64,000 nucleotides of DNA from the NCBI RefSeq assembly GCF_024679095.1, contig NC_066513.1, forward strand, positions 7,887,804 to 7,951,803, given 5' to 3'. The stretch's first letter is position 1; each line of letters opens with the position of its first letter. This document shows positions 41,765 through 53,120 of the stretch, one piece after another. The DNA is from Eriocheir sinensis (taxonomy: Eukaryota > Arthropoda > Malacostraca > Decapoda > Varunidae). The translations under genes and the position numbers were made by a program. A model generated the notes under the pieces. It searched no databases and was not told the origin of the DNA. It worked only from the letters and a program-made list of their open reading frames with translations.

Positions 41765-43448
41765 AGTTCTAGCGATCACCGAATAATCACATTCAGCATC
41801 AAGATGAAAGAAAGTAAAGTAACTGCTAGTAAAGAAAAGGTGCCAGATTATCAGAGAGCGAATTTTGTAAGACTCCGATCAATTCTTAATAATACTGACT
41901 GGACTGTAATTTCTATGGAAACAGATATTGAAAAATCGTTGGAGGCCTTCACCACAATATTGGACCAGTCCATAAGCATATGCGTACCCTATCGTAACAG
42001 ACGTTCAACTTTTAAGAAGAAAAAAAACAGATGGTGGAATAACGATATTAAAAATAGCCTCTCTCTTAGAGAAAATCACGTATACAGTAGATACAGCCAG
42101 AGTGAGGCTGACAAACTAGAGTTGGGCCGAATTCGCAGTGAAACGAAGAAATGAATAAAACGAAATAAGAAAAATCTTGAAGAATAACAGAAACAAGTAA
42201 ATCATATCCTAAAGAATTGTTTAGCTATGTAAACAATAAAAAGTCACTTACTTGTAGTATCGGACCGTTTGCTAAGGTAACCACACGAAAGATGAAAATG
42301 AAATGGCTACAATCCTAAATAACTTTTTCGCATCTGTATTTACCAACGAAGATTGTTTATCACCCAACCACCGAAGGTTAGAAGGACCGAAAAGATTTTA
42401 AATGGCGTGCTCATCTTTAGAAAGTGACATTTTACGCACAATTGAAAAGATTAAAGTAAGCAGAGCTCCTGGTCCAGACAAAAGTAGCCCTAGGATTTCA
42501 AAAGAAATCAAACATAAAATTTGTAAACCGCTCTCTATCTTATTCAATAAATCTTTAACAACTGGAAAACGTCCGTCGGATTGGAAACTAGCAAATGCCA
42601 CACCAATTTTCAAAAAGGGGGACAGGTCTCATCCAGGAAACTATCAACCAATTAGCCTGACATCAATTCGAAGAAAATAATAAAATAAGTAGTTCGCAAC
42701 ATGGCTTCCGTAGTGAACGTTCGTGTTTAACTAACTTACTTGATTTTTTTTCATTATATCCTTAGGTGTTCGATGAAAGCAAATCAGTAGATATCATTTA
42801 TCTGGATTTTCAAAAGGCATTTGATAAGGTCCCCCACAAACGGTTGCTGTGTTAACTATTGGCGGACGGTATTTCGGGTAACGCTCACAATTGGCCTGTG
42901 GGCTGTCTCTAAGCGGAAACAGAGAGTAGTTAGTTCTAAACGGTGTCTCTTATAACTGGCTCGATGTCAGAAGCGGTGTACCACAAGGATCAGTGCTTGG
43001 TCCCATGCTCTTCTTAATTTATGTCAATGATATCGATGATGGGCGCACTTGCAAAGTATCAAAATTTGCTGGTGACACAAAAATAGCTAGTAAGGAAACT
43101 ACGACACTCGACGAAGAAGCATTACAATCAGATCTAGAACGATTTGCACGTTGGGCCAATCAATGGCAAATTAAATTTAACGTTGACAAATGTAAAGTAT
43201 TACACATCGGAAATTATAACAATCGCGCTCAGTACGTAATGAATGGCCAAAAACTTTCTGAAGTAAGTAAATAAACGGATCTTGGAATCACTATATCAAG
43301 CGATTTAAAGCCCAGTCAGCATTGCTCAGAGGTAATTAAATCCGCAGACAAATTGGTTGGCTTCATTGGACTAGTCCTTAATAATAAATCGGGAAAAAAA
43401 GTAATATTAAAACTGTATAATTCGCTGTTTCGACCCCAACTAGAGTAC
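41765..43448 (+). pseudogene. LINE beta-type endonuclease end and reverse transcriptase
   Basis: SDHRIITFSIKMKESK and VPDYQRANFVRLRSIL join the endonuclease to the linker. The RT follows with SRAPGPDKSSPRISKEI, ATPIFKKGDRSHPGNYQPIS, YLDFQKAFDKVPHKRLL, GVPQGSVLGPMLFLIYVND, and KFAGDTKIAS in place of FADD, so one catalytic Asp is lost. The tail reaches [12 protein letters not shown] and is cut by a microsatellite. Stops and frameshifts are frequent. Confidence 0.82.
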
Positions 43449-43582
<134 letters not shown>

Positions 43583-43755
43583 GATAAAATAACATTTAAA
43601 AAAAATGGAGATTTTTTTGGGATATGGGACGCATAAATGAGATTTCCATTAATTTAAATAGGGAAATTCGTTTTGGTTCACGAGTGTTTTGATTTGCGAG
43701 CAAAAATCCGGAACAAATTAAACTCATAAACCGAGGTATGACCGTATATGAATAT
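43583..43755 (-). mobile_element. Tigger/pogo-like MITE fragment
   Basis: On the - strand the end reads ACGGTCATACCTCGGTTTAT, then GAGTTTAATTTGTTCCGG and CTCGCAAATCAAAACACTCG. The CATACCTCGGTTTA-type end is characteristic of pogo/Tigger elements. The opposite end is not clear because of the T run. Confidence 0.55.
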
Positions 43756-43995
43756 AACATCGGCTTGTCTTTATAATTTTCTATTACCTTCCTTTCGTTA
43801 TTCTTCTCTTCCTCTTTTCGTATTTTTATGTATTCATTTCTTCCTGGTTTGTACTACACCCATAGGTCCTGTCTTCTCCACCTGTTCCATGCAGCATCTC
43901 TTTCTCCCTTCTTTATTTCGCATCTTCAATTAAAACCAAACTATCTTTTTAATCTCCCTTCCCCATTTTTGGTGTGATTCACATTAGTCATTGTA
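43756..43995. other. Unassigned pyrimidine-rich sequence
   Basis: No gene or repeat recognised. Confidence 0.35.
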
Positions 43996-44067
43996 AATCT
44001 CGAGTGAATACCCCCGACGACTTTGCATGAAGGTCAGAAACGAGAGATCTTAGGGTACAGCTGAAAC

Positions 44068-44128
<61 letters not shown>

Positions 44129-44300
44129 CCGGGAGTCGGGATGCAACACCTGATTGACACCCAGCACCCGTTCATTCACTGCTGGGTGGACAAGGGCACG
44201 GAAAAGAGGTGGCTGCCCATCCGTCTCCACTCCACCCAGGAATCGAATCTGGGACATCTCTTTTGTGAGGCGAGCACGCTGGCCACTGCACAGTAGAGCT
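43996..44300 (-). mobile_element. tRNA-related SINE with internal (GT)n
   Basis: On the - strand the head reads GTGGCCAGCGTGCTCGCCTC (box A-like), then CAGATTCGATTCCTGGGTGG (box B). The body contains GCCCTTGTCCACCCAGCAG, an internal microsatellite (44070-44128 as printed) and GGTGGAG-type text. It resembles 9595-9905. Pol III transcription and LINE mobilisation are inferred. Confidence 0.65.
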
Positions 44301-44319
44301 CCTTTGTAAATGTATCTGT

Positions 44320-44324
44320 GTATT

Positions 44325-44358
<34 letters not shown>

Positions 44359-44518
44359 TACCTACTAATATCCCTTTGTCGTTCTCAGGTTCAGGGGAAG
44401 AACAAAGGCGTGGATCAGCTCGGTGCTGAGTCTGAAATCACCGCCACCACGCTGGGAGGTAAGAAACAATTCCCTTCCTTGCTTCCCTCTTCGTGCATTC
44501 ACCTGGCAGTAGTTGTCT

Positions 44519-44556
<38 letters not shown>

Positions 44557-44566
44557 TTTGTGTGTT

Positions 44567-44635
<69 letters not shown>

Positions 44636-45223
44636 ACGGCTGTGTATGGTGGCACTGCTTCTCGATCCAAATTAAGGGAAATGGTCGAAAGCCAAAGACG
44701 TGACTGAGAGGTAAGTGCTAGAATGGATACAAGGGTGCACGGAACATTTTTGCCCAGGTCTTTATGTTGGTTTTGGGGTGAGTTTGGATATTCTGAATTA
44801 TGTATGTGTACACACGCACAACAACAAACCTGACCTAAACTAACGTACGGTAATGGAGCCCTAAACCAAGACCAACGACATGTTTTTAATGTTCGTCCTA
44901 TCGCTTTGTTGGTGGAGCCCGATTGTCGGCCGCAGCCTGTTATGGTGCAGGCAAGTCTTTATAGTGGTGCCATCTTGCTAGGCTCATACTAGCCCCCGGA
45001 GTTCATAACTGATCTTCTTTTAAAATAATCTAGAGTCTGGGTTGATAAGTGATCTTCAGGACAGCTTGTAAGAAATCTTAGGCAACTCGGTATGACTAAA
45101 AATTATTAGCGTTTAGCGGCGGGCGTCTATTCTAACCATTAACATTAGAGCAAGATGCGCATCATGACTCAGCGCGTCCCTCTAACACTGCAAAGGAAAG
45201 GTGACTCCACTTATGCTTCACAG
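44320..45223 (+). repeat. FN3-module segmental duplicate, copy 3
   Basis: The order matches copy 2: (TG)n 44326-44356, exon B2, (TG)n/(TTTG) 44521-44634, AGAATGGATACAAGGGTGCA, GTCGGCCGCAGCCTGTTATGG, then exon A3. Confidence 0.82.
44389..44458 (+). CDS. FN3 module exon B2
   Basis: This 70-nt exon lies between CCTTTGTCGTTCTCAG and GTAAGAAAC and encodes VQGKNKGVDQLG then AESEITATTLG, the last strand of the FN3 domain started by A2. Phase 0 in, phase 1 out. The splice sites are the strongest of the three B exons. A (TG)n tract ends about 32 nt before the exon. Confidence 0.84.
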
Positions 45224-45447
45224 AACCTGGGAAAGTGACCAGTCTGCGAATGGAAGAGGCACACGGGACTGCCCTGCTGGTGACTTGGGATTACCCCCAG
45301 GACAGCCCCCAACAAGGGGAGCTTGAGTCCTTCAAAGTGTCATGGGAAGTACAAGGAGAGGCCACAGGACTGAAACAGCAAACAGTGGGACTACAGAAGA
45401 GATTTCTTATAATGAACCTTCAACCCAACACTTCATACACCATCAAG
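45224..45447 (+). CDS. FN3 module exon A3
   Basis: This 224-nt exon lies between ATGCTTCACAG and GTTAGTG and encodes EPGKVTSLRMEEAHGTALLV through FLIMNLQPNTSYTIK. It has the FN3 core Trp (TWDYPQDSP) and the tyrosine-corner strand. Its B partner is not found between 45448 and 64000, so that intron is longer than 18.5 kb. No stop, frameshift or splice-site damage was seen. Confidence 0.85.
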
Positions 45448-45949
45448 GTTAGTGTGTATTTAATAGTTGTATTTACATAGTTGTGAAGAGGCACGCTGGT
45501 ACTGTCCCGTCTAAATATGTAATATTATCCAACTTGGGCTTAAATTCATGAATCGTCTTTGCGTGGATAAAACCATTTCCGGGTCGTTCCAGGCCTCCAC
45601 CACTCTTTAATGGAATACTGTTCTTCTTTATGTCTCATCTACAGGCTTCCTTTTTCATCTTGCTTCCACGGCCTCTTGATTCTCTTCTCTTCTATATTAT
45701 AAGATCTTCTTTGACCACTTTTTCCATCCCACTCAGCACACTATACACTGCAATCAGATATCCTCTCTCCTGCATCTGTTTAATGTCGGTAGGTTCAGCT
45801 GTTTCAATCTCTCTTCGTATGTTAAGTCTCTTAGTTCTGGAACCAGCTTTGTTGCTGCCCTCTGAATCCTCTCTACTTTCCTTATATTCGTCTTCGTAGT
45901 TGGCGACCGTACTATTGATGCGTATTCCAGTCTTGGACGTATCATGGTT
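45448..45949 (-). mobile_element. LINE delta relic in FN3 intron, copy 3 (first part)
   Basis: The - strand reads MIRPRLEYASIVRSPTTKTN, RIQRAATKLVPELRDLTYEE and RLKQLNLPTLNR, a reverse-transcriptase tail. The text continues after the gamma LINE at 56308 (TCAGTTTCTCCATCATTTCC), matching the uninterrupted 9440-9515. Confidence 0.78.
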
Positions 45950-45959
45950 ACAATCCGAT

Positions 45960-46614
45960 TACAACCATATTTTTGTATACTGTCCTATCGCTCCTCTTCA
46001 CCCTCTGGACCCACCGAAGAGACGATGCTTCTTGCATTTTACTTCCGTTCGGTGGGACGACCTGAGGATGTACTTTTCCGATTTCCCGTGAAATGACTAC
46101 TGCTTCCAGGAGAGAGACCCCTCTGTGTGTGCTCAGCGCTTCACAGAGGTGATTGTCTCTGGAATGGAGGCACACATCCCACGTGCTTTCTCTACTCCTC
46201 ATGCTAAAAAGCCTTGGTTTAATCACGCTTGTTCACGTACTATCAAAGGTAGAGAGGCAGCTCACAAAGGATACCAGAGCCTTCGCACTCCTGCTAACCA
46301 TGCTCTTAATATTTTTGCCCGGGATCGTGCCATATATATTTTTCTACTTACCAAAAGCTCTTTCATCAATATTAATTGTCAAAACCTTGCTTTTTCTGAT
46401 ACTCCCAGAGACCTCTGGCACCTGACCAAAATTACTCCTCCAATTTCAGTATTTCATCTATCCCTCCTCTTCTTAAACCTGACGGCAGCACTGCCGTCTT
46501 ATCTATCTGCAAGGCTGAACTCTTTTTCTCATACTTTCTGTAAAAACTCCGCTCTGGACTATTCTGGGTATATTCCTTCCACTCATCCCCCTCTGACTCT
46601 TTTTTGCCTGTTAT
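45960..46614 (+). pseudogene. LINE gamma endonuclease end and linker
   Basis: [60 protein letters not shown] and DTPRDLWHLTK follow in order. This is the endonuclease-to-RT linker shared with the copies at 6816-7872 and 30906-33312. It is cut by the BEL/Pao element. Confidence 0.78.
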
Positions 46615-47126
46615 TGATATAAACTTATTACTGCTATTGAAATTATGTTAGAAACTATTAAATTTATGTTATAAAGTAATGTAAATGATTGTTATAAATA
46701 ATGTTATTATGTTGACTTATAAAGGTATATTGAAAACTGCCTCTCTGGGATCGGTTTCACACGCTCAGTAGCGTACAATATACTTTAGGTAATTTATACA
46801 ACTGAAACTTAAGGGTAGAAAAGCAGATCACCGAAGCGTAACTCACCTCCACGTCGTAATAATAATAACGCTCACCCACACAGCTAGTTATAATAATACA
46901 ACTTTTGGCCAAACGCTACTACATATTACAACTTAGCTGTGATGTTCCTTTTCAATAGGTGGATATTGAGGGGCGTGGAAGCAGTGATCCACGGTGATTA
47001 CTTCTACGTAGTTGTAAGGTTAACTTAAAACGTCTTCCTTGTATGGAAGCTCGTTCAGGACTGAATGTGTGAGCTGTGTCACGAGTGGGTGTTGGCGAAC
47101 GCTCGTTAAATACTTAAATTCTAACA
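46615..47126 (-). repeat. BEL/Pao 3' LTR (512 bp)
   Basis: It matches 54044-54681 but lacks a segment of about 126 bp next to GGCGAACG. Small differences: CACACGCTC against CACGCTC, and TTAACTTAAAACG against TTAACAAAACG. Confidence 0.92.
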
Positions 47127-47422
47127 CACTCCCCAGAACAGATTGCAAATGGAAGTGAGCAATACTAATAATCATTCTGGGAGTATGATCCAAGTTGTCC
47201 TCACCTTCATTATATAAGGTGTAGCATTTTATAATTATTTGAAGATAGTACCTCAAATATCCTTAAAGTAACATGAAATAATAAGGCACAATACCTGAAC
47301 CCCAAATACAATTTTCTTATTTTTTATCCTCACCTCTGAAAGAGGTGTAGCAATTTATTTTTTATCCCTGTAATACTAACTTATACTAAGTACTGTACAG
47401 TTACAGATTATCCAGATTATCC

Positions 47423-49450
47423 CTAAGTATCCTTTCGAACCTCTGGGTCGCTGTTCTTTTGGACGGAGGAAACCAGCTGAGGGGCTACACTAGAGGCTGC
47501 ATCTTCAGTGTTATTATCAACTGGGGCAGCAGTATCCCTACCCGCATGAGTTATTGACACTTCAAGCGGGTAAAGGTTGCATATAGAATGATACTCTAGG
47601 GCTCCATTTCCCTGCTTTACCTTTACTGTCCTTACTTTATTATCACGACCCATTATGAGTTCTATAACTTTACCCAACATCCAATAAGGTCTGGGCTTAT
47701 TGATGGCTTTAATAATAACTACATCACCTACTTTTATTCTATTTTCCCAGCTACTTTGATATAAGTTTTTGCTGTGTTCTCTTAAACTGAGTAAATAGTC
47801 ATTATACCACAGCTTTTTAAACTTATCAAGTAATTCTTCCTGAACCACCAATGTGTTTTCAAGGGTTTCCTGGTCATCAACCCATACCTCTGCATTATCC
47901 CTTAATATTAGAGAAGAATTTCCATGAAATTTGAGGAAGGAATTAGGTGTTATTGGTTCAAGTTCATCTGAACTGGACCTGTATGTTAATGGTCTTGAAT
48001 TCATTGCAAGCTGTATATTCGACAACGATGTCAAGAGTTCATGATATGTCAGCTTGGATCTGCCTACCACTTTATACAGACAATTCTTCATGGTACGAAT
48101 AAGTCGTTCCCATGCAGAACCTATCCAGGCAGAGTAAACAGGTATTCTTATGTGTTTGATGTTACACTTTTCCAGTTCAGCCACAAACTCCATTGACTGC
48201 AGGGCATTTTCTAGGACTGAGCCTCCCTTTATAAATGATTTGGCATTGTCAGAGTATAAATATTCTGGGATAGAGTAGGTATTACAAAATCTTTGAAAAG
48301 CCAGCAAAAAATTCTTAGTGGACATATCTGTTAACAGCTCAAAATGCACAGCCCTAATATTGAGACAGGTGAATACTAGTACATAAACTTTAATTGCTCT
48401 GGCTGTGTCATTATCCTGAACCCAAAAATGTCCAGTAAAGTCCACACCTACATGTTGGAATGGCTTTACTAAATTCATATGATGCTTAGGCATATCTGTC
48501 AATTTAGGGTATTTATAGGCTAATGCATTGTATCTTTTGCACACCATGCAGGTACTCAGAGCACTTTTGACTGCCATTCTACCTTTGGGTATCCAATATC
48601 CTTGTTCCCTTATATAATTTAAGGTAGTGCCAATTCCTAAGTGCTGTCTCTTATAATGGCTATCCAATATTACTAAAAGAGTGAACCTGCTATCCCTAGA
48701 AAGGAGTATAGGGTTGTGTACGTTATAATTATAGTACAAGCATTTGCTAATCCTACCTCTGGTTCTAAGTATCCCTTTAGGGTCTATAAATAAATTAAGA
48801 TGTGAAACCAGAGGAGGTGCCTTACTGTCTTTATCTTTTTGTCTCAGAAAGGAGATCTCTTCATGATAATGCTCCTTCTGAGTTGTTCTTATCCAATAAT
48901 TCCATGCTTCTACCACGGGATCACAGACCTTCACCTTACCCAGAAACTTATATAGATAACTGGTGCACTTAATCAGCCGGTTTAAACAGGAGAATTTATT
49001 TAAATTTATTATCCCCGTATTAACTTTATGAGGCTGATTACTGCTATTATTGCAGAATGTGCCCAGGACTGTTTGCTGAGTAGGTGATACACTGAGCAAT
49101 GGATATTCAGGCCACTGCTTAAATTCATTACTGAGCCAGTGAGGACCCTCAAGCCAAAATTGCAGTTTATTTACAAACTGGTTATATGATAGGCCTTTGG
49201 TTACCAGGTCCGCTGGGTTATGGTCTGTGTTTACATAATGGTAGGAAATAGGAATATTGAATTTTTTGACTAGCTCGTCCTTTAAACAGACTGCATCTAA
49301 TACTCTGTTGCGGAGGAATTTTGACTTGACTTTAGTCTCCTTATTTAATAGCCAACTCAGGACTACCTGTGCATCTACACATAAGTTTAGAAACTGAATT
49401 TGCATGCCCTTATAGGACTCTAACAGAGATGGCAAGCATTTAAAAGCCAA
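47423..49450 (-). CDS. BEL/Pao RNase H end and integrase
   Basis: A single open frame of 675 residues. The start is the RNase H end (CVDAQVVLSWLLNKE, then TDHNPADLVTKG). Next come a linker, the integrase zinc domain (LDSHYKRQHLGI then CMVCKRYNA) and the catalytic core: first Asp in VGVDFTGHFWV, second in YLYSDNAKSF, Glu in GSAWERLIRTMK. After SNIQLAMNSRPLTYR a DUF5641-like C-terminal domain follows (RIKVGDVVIIKAINKPRPYW and YPLEV). All key residues are present. The protein inserts element DNA into chromosomes. The Met chosen is only the first in frame; the natural product would be part of Pol. Confidence 0.92.
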   Translation of the reverse strand: MAFKCLPSLLESYKGMQIQFLNLCVDAQVVLSWLLNKETKVKSKFLRNRVLDAVCLKDELVKKFNIPISYHYVNTDHNPADLVTKGLSYNQFVNKLQFWLEGPHWLSNEFKQWPEYPLLSVSPTQQTVLGTFCNNSSNQPHKVNTGIINLNKFSCLNRLIKCTSYLYKFLGKVKVCDPVVEAWNYWIRTTQKEHYHEEISFLRQKDKDSKAPPLVSHLNLFIDPKGILRTRGRISKCLYYNYNVHNPILLSRDSRFTLLVILDSHYKRQHLGIGTTLNYIREQGYWIPKGRMAVKSALSTCMVCKRYNALAYKYPKLTDMPKHHMNLVKPFQHVGVDFTGHFWVQDNDTARAIKVYVLVFTCLNIRAVHFELLTDMSTKNFLLAFQRFCNTYSIPEYLYSDNAKSFIKGGSVLENALQSMEFVAELEKCNIKHIRIPVYSAWIGSAWERLIRTMKNCLYKVVGRSKLTYHELLTSLSNIQLAMNSRPLTYRSSSDELEPITPNSFLKFHGNSSLILRDNAEVWVDDQETLENTLVVQEELLDKFKKLWYNDYLLSLREHSKNLYQSSWENRIKVGDVVIIKAINKPRPYWMLGKVIELIMGRDNKVRTVKVKQGNGALEYHSICNLYPLEVSITHAGRDTAAPVDNNTEDAASSVAPQLVSSVQKNSDPEVRKDT

Positions 49451-50065
49451 AATGACACCCAGTAATTCTAAAGTGGAATACTGTGCTCATTTTCTTCCGC
49501 AAAGGTACTAATTTGGACTTGGCATACAGGAATGTTCTTTCATTATTCTCATCTACTGCATAGGCTACAAATCCATAGGCTACTGCAGAGCTATCACAGA
49601 ATATGTGCAAGCCATAATTTCTATTTTCATTTAAGGCTTGCCTTTGAAAGGGTATATCAGGTACCTGTTCTAAGTCCTTACCTAATTTCCTCATTTCATT
49701 GCATAAGTCTTGAGGTAAAACTTCATCCCAACCTGTTTCTAATTTCCATATCTTCCTCATCAATATTTTCCCTTTGATGGTTATTGGTAGAGCAAAATTT
49801 ATGGGATCAAATAATTTAGAGGTTTGGGACAATACTTGGCGCTTGGTGTTAGCTGAAGCATTTATCTTGCAAGGGGCGACACTTAACGTATCTTCTTTGT
49901 AGTTATATCTATATCACAGAACTTTTCCTCCTTGCAAGTGTGCTCAACTAACTTTTCATCATGAGCCATTTTATCTCTTAACTCAAGTGAGTTAGAGTTC
50001 CAAGATCTTAATGTGAATCCTCCGGATTTCATCCTGTTATATGTTTCTTGGTATGTATTGTGCAA
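49440..50065 (-). pseudogene. BEL/Pao RT-to-RNase H segment, frameshifted
   Basis: Frame 50065-49883 gives TYQETYNRMKSGGFTLRSWN and KMAHDEKLVEHTC. Frame 49832-49440 gives MSQTSKLFDPINFALPITIK, LETGWDEVLPQDLCNEMRKL and LHIFCDSSAVAYGFVAYAVD (RNase H start with its Asp). Frame breaks lie near 50070, 49890 and 49450. The order matches BEL/Pao Pol. Confidence 0.85.
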
Positions 50066-50075
50066 GTCACTAAGG

Positions 50076-51629
50076 TCATTTCCTGTTACTACCTATTAGG
50101 TTATCCACATAAAAATTATCTGATAGTATTTGACTTATTTTATCATCAGGAAAGGTGTTGGCATGATGTTGCATCACATAATGAAGTATGAAGGGGGAGG
50201 AGGTGAATCCAAATACTATACTTTTAAATCTATAAGTGATTAACTTATCTCCTCTCTTCCAAAAGAAGCAAAACCTATTTTGATCTTCTTCTTTCTTTAA
50301 TTTAATCATCAAAAAGGCTTGTTTAACATCACTGGTCATTACATAATCATTAGATCTAAATAGGAACAACATATTAAGGATGTTGTTCATCATGTCAATA
50401 CCTGTATAAGCTGCTTCATTTAGAGAAGGCGTTTCCTTTTCAGTTTTTAAGGAACAATTAAACACAGGTCTGATCTTAGTGGTTACTTGTTCTTCCATCT
50501 TAACGATGGGTCTGTGTGGAATCCAAGTTTTGTTCTTGTATTCAGATGGATCTACTTTAATTTCTTCAATGATTCCATCAGCCAACTGTTGATCAAAAAC
50601 AGCTTCATATTTATCCAATAAGTTCTTATTTTTAAGGTGACTGACTGTTCTATCTAATACCTTGAGGGCAACATTATAATTTGATGGCACGTCATCTACC
50701 TTTTCTGGGTACCAAGGCAGCTCTACATGGTAGTGCCCATCTTTAAATTTTATTCCCTCCTTGAACTTATCTACTTGTTCTTTGTCTATAGAAACAAGTT
50801 CCTGGTCGTCGGTTTTTATCCCCAAAGATTCTAGGCTAAAAAGATTTTCCAAGCCATTATCAACTTCTGAATCGGTCAATATATTTTCCAGGGGATTAAA
50901 ATAAGACTTTAATGGATCCATCACAGCATTAACCATTGTTCTGGTTTTATTATCCACTTGCTCTACTTTAGTTTTGAGTGATGCTCTTACAGCTCCTTTT
51001 TGTTCTTCTTCTAAAAATCTAAAGATATTACCAATAGGAGCATATTTTCCTTCCATGAATATGCAAGTGCCCCCTAATTTCTCAGTAGAGTAATGATGAA
51101 TATGTTGCAACACATCAATGCCCAATAACATGTCCACATTTACAATATCAGAGTCGGTGTTGTGGTAATATGTTTCATCAAGTAATTTTATATTATTTTG
51201 TTTAAATCTGTTGATTACAGCACTTAACCCTGGTACTTCATAGGTTAGTTTAAAGGTGCTGTCAATCAATAATGGTATAAACACCAACTTCTGGCCAATC
51301 TTAATGCCTGTGGACATTTGTTTGAACTCCTTAGTGTCCTCTCCAAGATAGGTATTCACATCACAACTCAGTTTATAGAGGTTGCGTGTGTCAGGACGAA
51401 TCAACTTTGTGCAGGATTCTGATATATAGGACCTCTGACTTCCACTATCCATCAGACATCTTACTTTTCTTGTTCTAGATCCACATTTTATTGTGATGGT
51501 TCTAGTGGGAAGCATCTGACAGGAGTCTATGTTTCTTTGAGCCAAGCACAAGCTTATATTTGTTTTCACATTCTTTTCTCCGTGACATTTTGAGGGCAAA
51601 GTGCAGTAAAATGATCTTTTGTGCCACAC
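50076..51629 (-). CDS. BEL/Pao protease and reverse transcriptase
   Basis: A 517-residue frame. The protease has CLMDSGSQRSYIS (Asp-Ser-Gly active site, about residue 60) and MLLGIDVLQHI. The RT has WIPHRPIVKMEEQ, RPVFNCSLKTEKETPSLNEA, the catalytic Asp in VMTSDVKQAFLMIKL, FGFTSSPFILHYVMQHH, and NFYVDNLIGS where YVDD is more usual. The second Asp of that box is therefore Asn, a variant whose effect is uncertain. The frame ends just after it. Confidence 0.88.
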   Translation of the reverse strand: MWHKRSFYCTLPSKCHGEKNVKTNISLCLAQRNIDSCQMLPTRTITIKCGSRTRKVRCLMDSGSQRSYISESCTKLIRPDTRNLYKLSCDVNTYLGEDTKEFKQMSTGIKIGQKLVFIPLLIDSTFKLTYEVPGLSAVINRFKQNNIKLLDETYYHNTDSDIVNVDMLLGIDVLQHIHHYSTEKLGGTCIFMEGKYAPIGNIFRFLEEEQKGAVRASLKTKVEQVDNKTRTMVNAVMDPLKSYFNPLENILTDSEVDNGLENLFSLESLGIKTDDQELVSIDKEQVDKFKEGIKFKDGHYHVELPWYPEKVDDVPSNYNVALKVLDRTVSHLKNKNLLDKYEAVFDQQLADGIIEEIKVDPSEYKNKTWIPHRPIVKMEEQVTTKIRPVFNCSLKTEKETPSLNEAAYTGIDMMNNILNMLFLFRSNDYVMTSDVKQAFLMIKLKKEEDQNRFCFFWKRGDKLITYRFKSIVFGFTSSPFILHYVMQHHANTFPDDKISQILSDNFYVDNLIGSNRK

Positions 51630-51639
51630 AGTTTACAAG

Positions 51640-52939
51640 GGTATTTCAACTTCCTTGGTTTCCATAGCACTGCTGTGTCTCATGCCCTGAACCACCACAA
51701 TGAGTACACATTGACAGTTCCTTCAACCTCGCCACCCTACTATCATAAAACTTGAAATTAGGACAATGACCCATGTTATGACTATGAGAGCAACAAAGCT
51801 TACATTCTAATTTATTCTCCTGATTGTTAGAGTTACTTCCTTGCTGTTGGTGTTCTTATAGTTCTGTAGGGTACTCTTGTTTGTTGGAGGAGGTTTATTA
51901 GTAGTTTTCAATTGTTTAGGCCTCTCCGACGTTTGTTGTTGGTTACTTTTAAATGTCTTTGGCCTAACTGACTTGGTGCTGGTACAATTCAAAACTGCTA
52001 ATACTTCTTGACTTTTGTCAAATATCTCATTTAAATTAGGGTAGGTCTTTCCTAATAAATGAATAAATTCACTCTTAATCTGATTGGGCAGTTTCTGAAA
52101 CACTACGTGGCTAATCATGGTTAAACCTGCACTCTGGTCTTCCAGAAAATCTAATCCTTGTGCCTTTAATTCATAAACATAAGCTCTTACTTCATTGAGG
52201 TACCTTTTAACTGAAATGAAGTCAGGTCATTACTATAACTTGGAGTGGCATTCATGATGTTTTAATAGTCTCATCAATGATAAAAGACTTATTTAGAAAT
52301 TCCTTTTTTAGCAATTTCACGGCTTCCTCATAATTATCATCTGTTATTGACAGATGTTTGACCACAGTCAGGGCATAATCTCTGAGGTAGCCCACTAAGT
52401 ACGCTAACTTACTGGCGTTAGACAAACTTTTCTTATTACCAATGACTGTGTTAAACTGATTTATAAAAGTGTTAAAAGCAAACTTGTCCTTCTCCTGGCC
52501 AGTGAACGTTCCACATTCAAGAGGTGGTGGTTTAGTCTCACTGAATCTCATTAGGACTGCCAGTTCGGCTAAGGACTTATCTGAAGGCTGTCCTTCTCCT
52601 AGAAGCAAATCTTTATATTCATTTAACTGAACATCTATCTGCGAGTCATAATTGACTTGTTCTTCAAGTTCCTGTTCAAACGATTCAGGGGCTGTACTCT
52701 CCTGATCAAGCTTACACATAATTAGGTAATTCTTTCATCATACTTCTTAATACTGTCTCTCTCTTCTTGAATACCCTTCAACTGGGATTTATAAAGAGAA
52801 GCATCCAGTATATTATCTTCACGTTGTTTATTTAATGTTTTTAGTTTGAGGGTAATTTTCCTTTTATGTAGCTCTTAACTTTCTTAATGATTTAATTTCT
52901 TCCTCTGCCTCGGTGATTTGCTTAGGATCAAGGTCAGTC
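51640..52939 (-). pseudogene. BEL/Pao gag with DUF1759-like region and zinc knuckles
   Basis: A Met at 52939 starts MTDLDPKQITEAEEEIKSLR. After frame changes, 52719-52252 gives PPPLECGTFTGQEKDKFAFN, NASKLAYLVGYLRDYALTVV and NYEEAVKLLKKEF, the DUF1759-type capsid region. The next frame (52118-51807) has ISHVVFQKLPNQIKSEFIHL. Close to 51800-51640 are Cys/His clusters (CKLCCSHSHNMGHCPNFKF and MCTHCGGSGHETQQC). Gag assembles the particle and binds RNA. At least three frame breaks are seen. Confidence 0.82.
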
Positions 52940-53120
52940 ATCTTGCTTGCTTAACTTAAAATCTTAATTGCTATAAAACTAGAAATCAAACCAAACAGTT
53001 ATGATTCTAAAGTATTACTAAAAAATAAAATACTTGTTATTATAATTGAATTCAGTAGACCACAGAGTTAAAAGGATGCCCAGGGATCACTAGAATTGAG
53101 GTGCTTTCAAATGAAAACAC

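Larger units (their letters stand above)
34753..43448 (+). mobile_element. LINE beta-type, split by an alpha LINE
   Basis: The + strand pieces are ORF1 esterase end (34753-34972), endonuclease (35120-35711), then after the alpha LINE the endonuclease end and linker (41765-42180) and reverse transcriptase (42240-43448). The endonuclease text ends at DLVNEVNV (35690-35710) and continues at SDHRIITFSI (41773), so the two halves fit. The 3' end is lost in a (TG)n(TA)n tract that starts within the LEY codons at 43446. Many stops are present. Confidence 0.75.
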
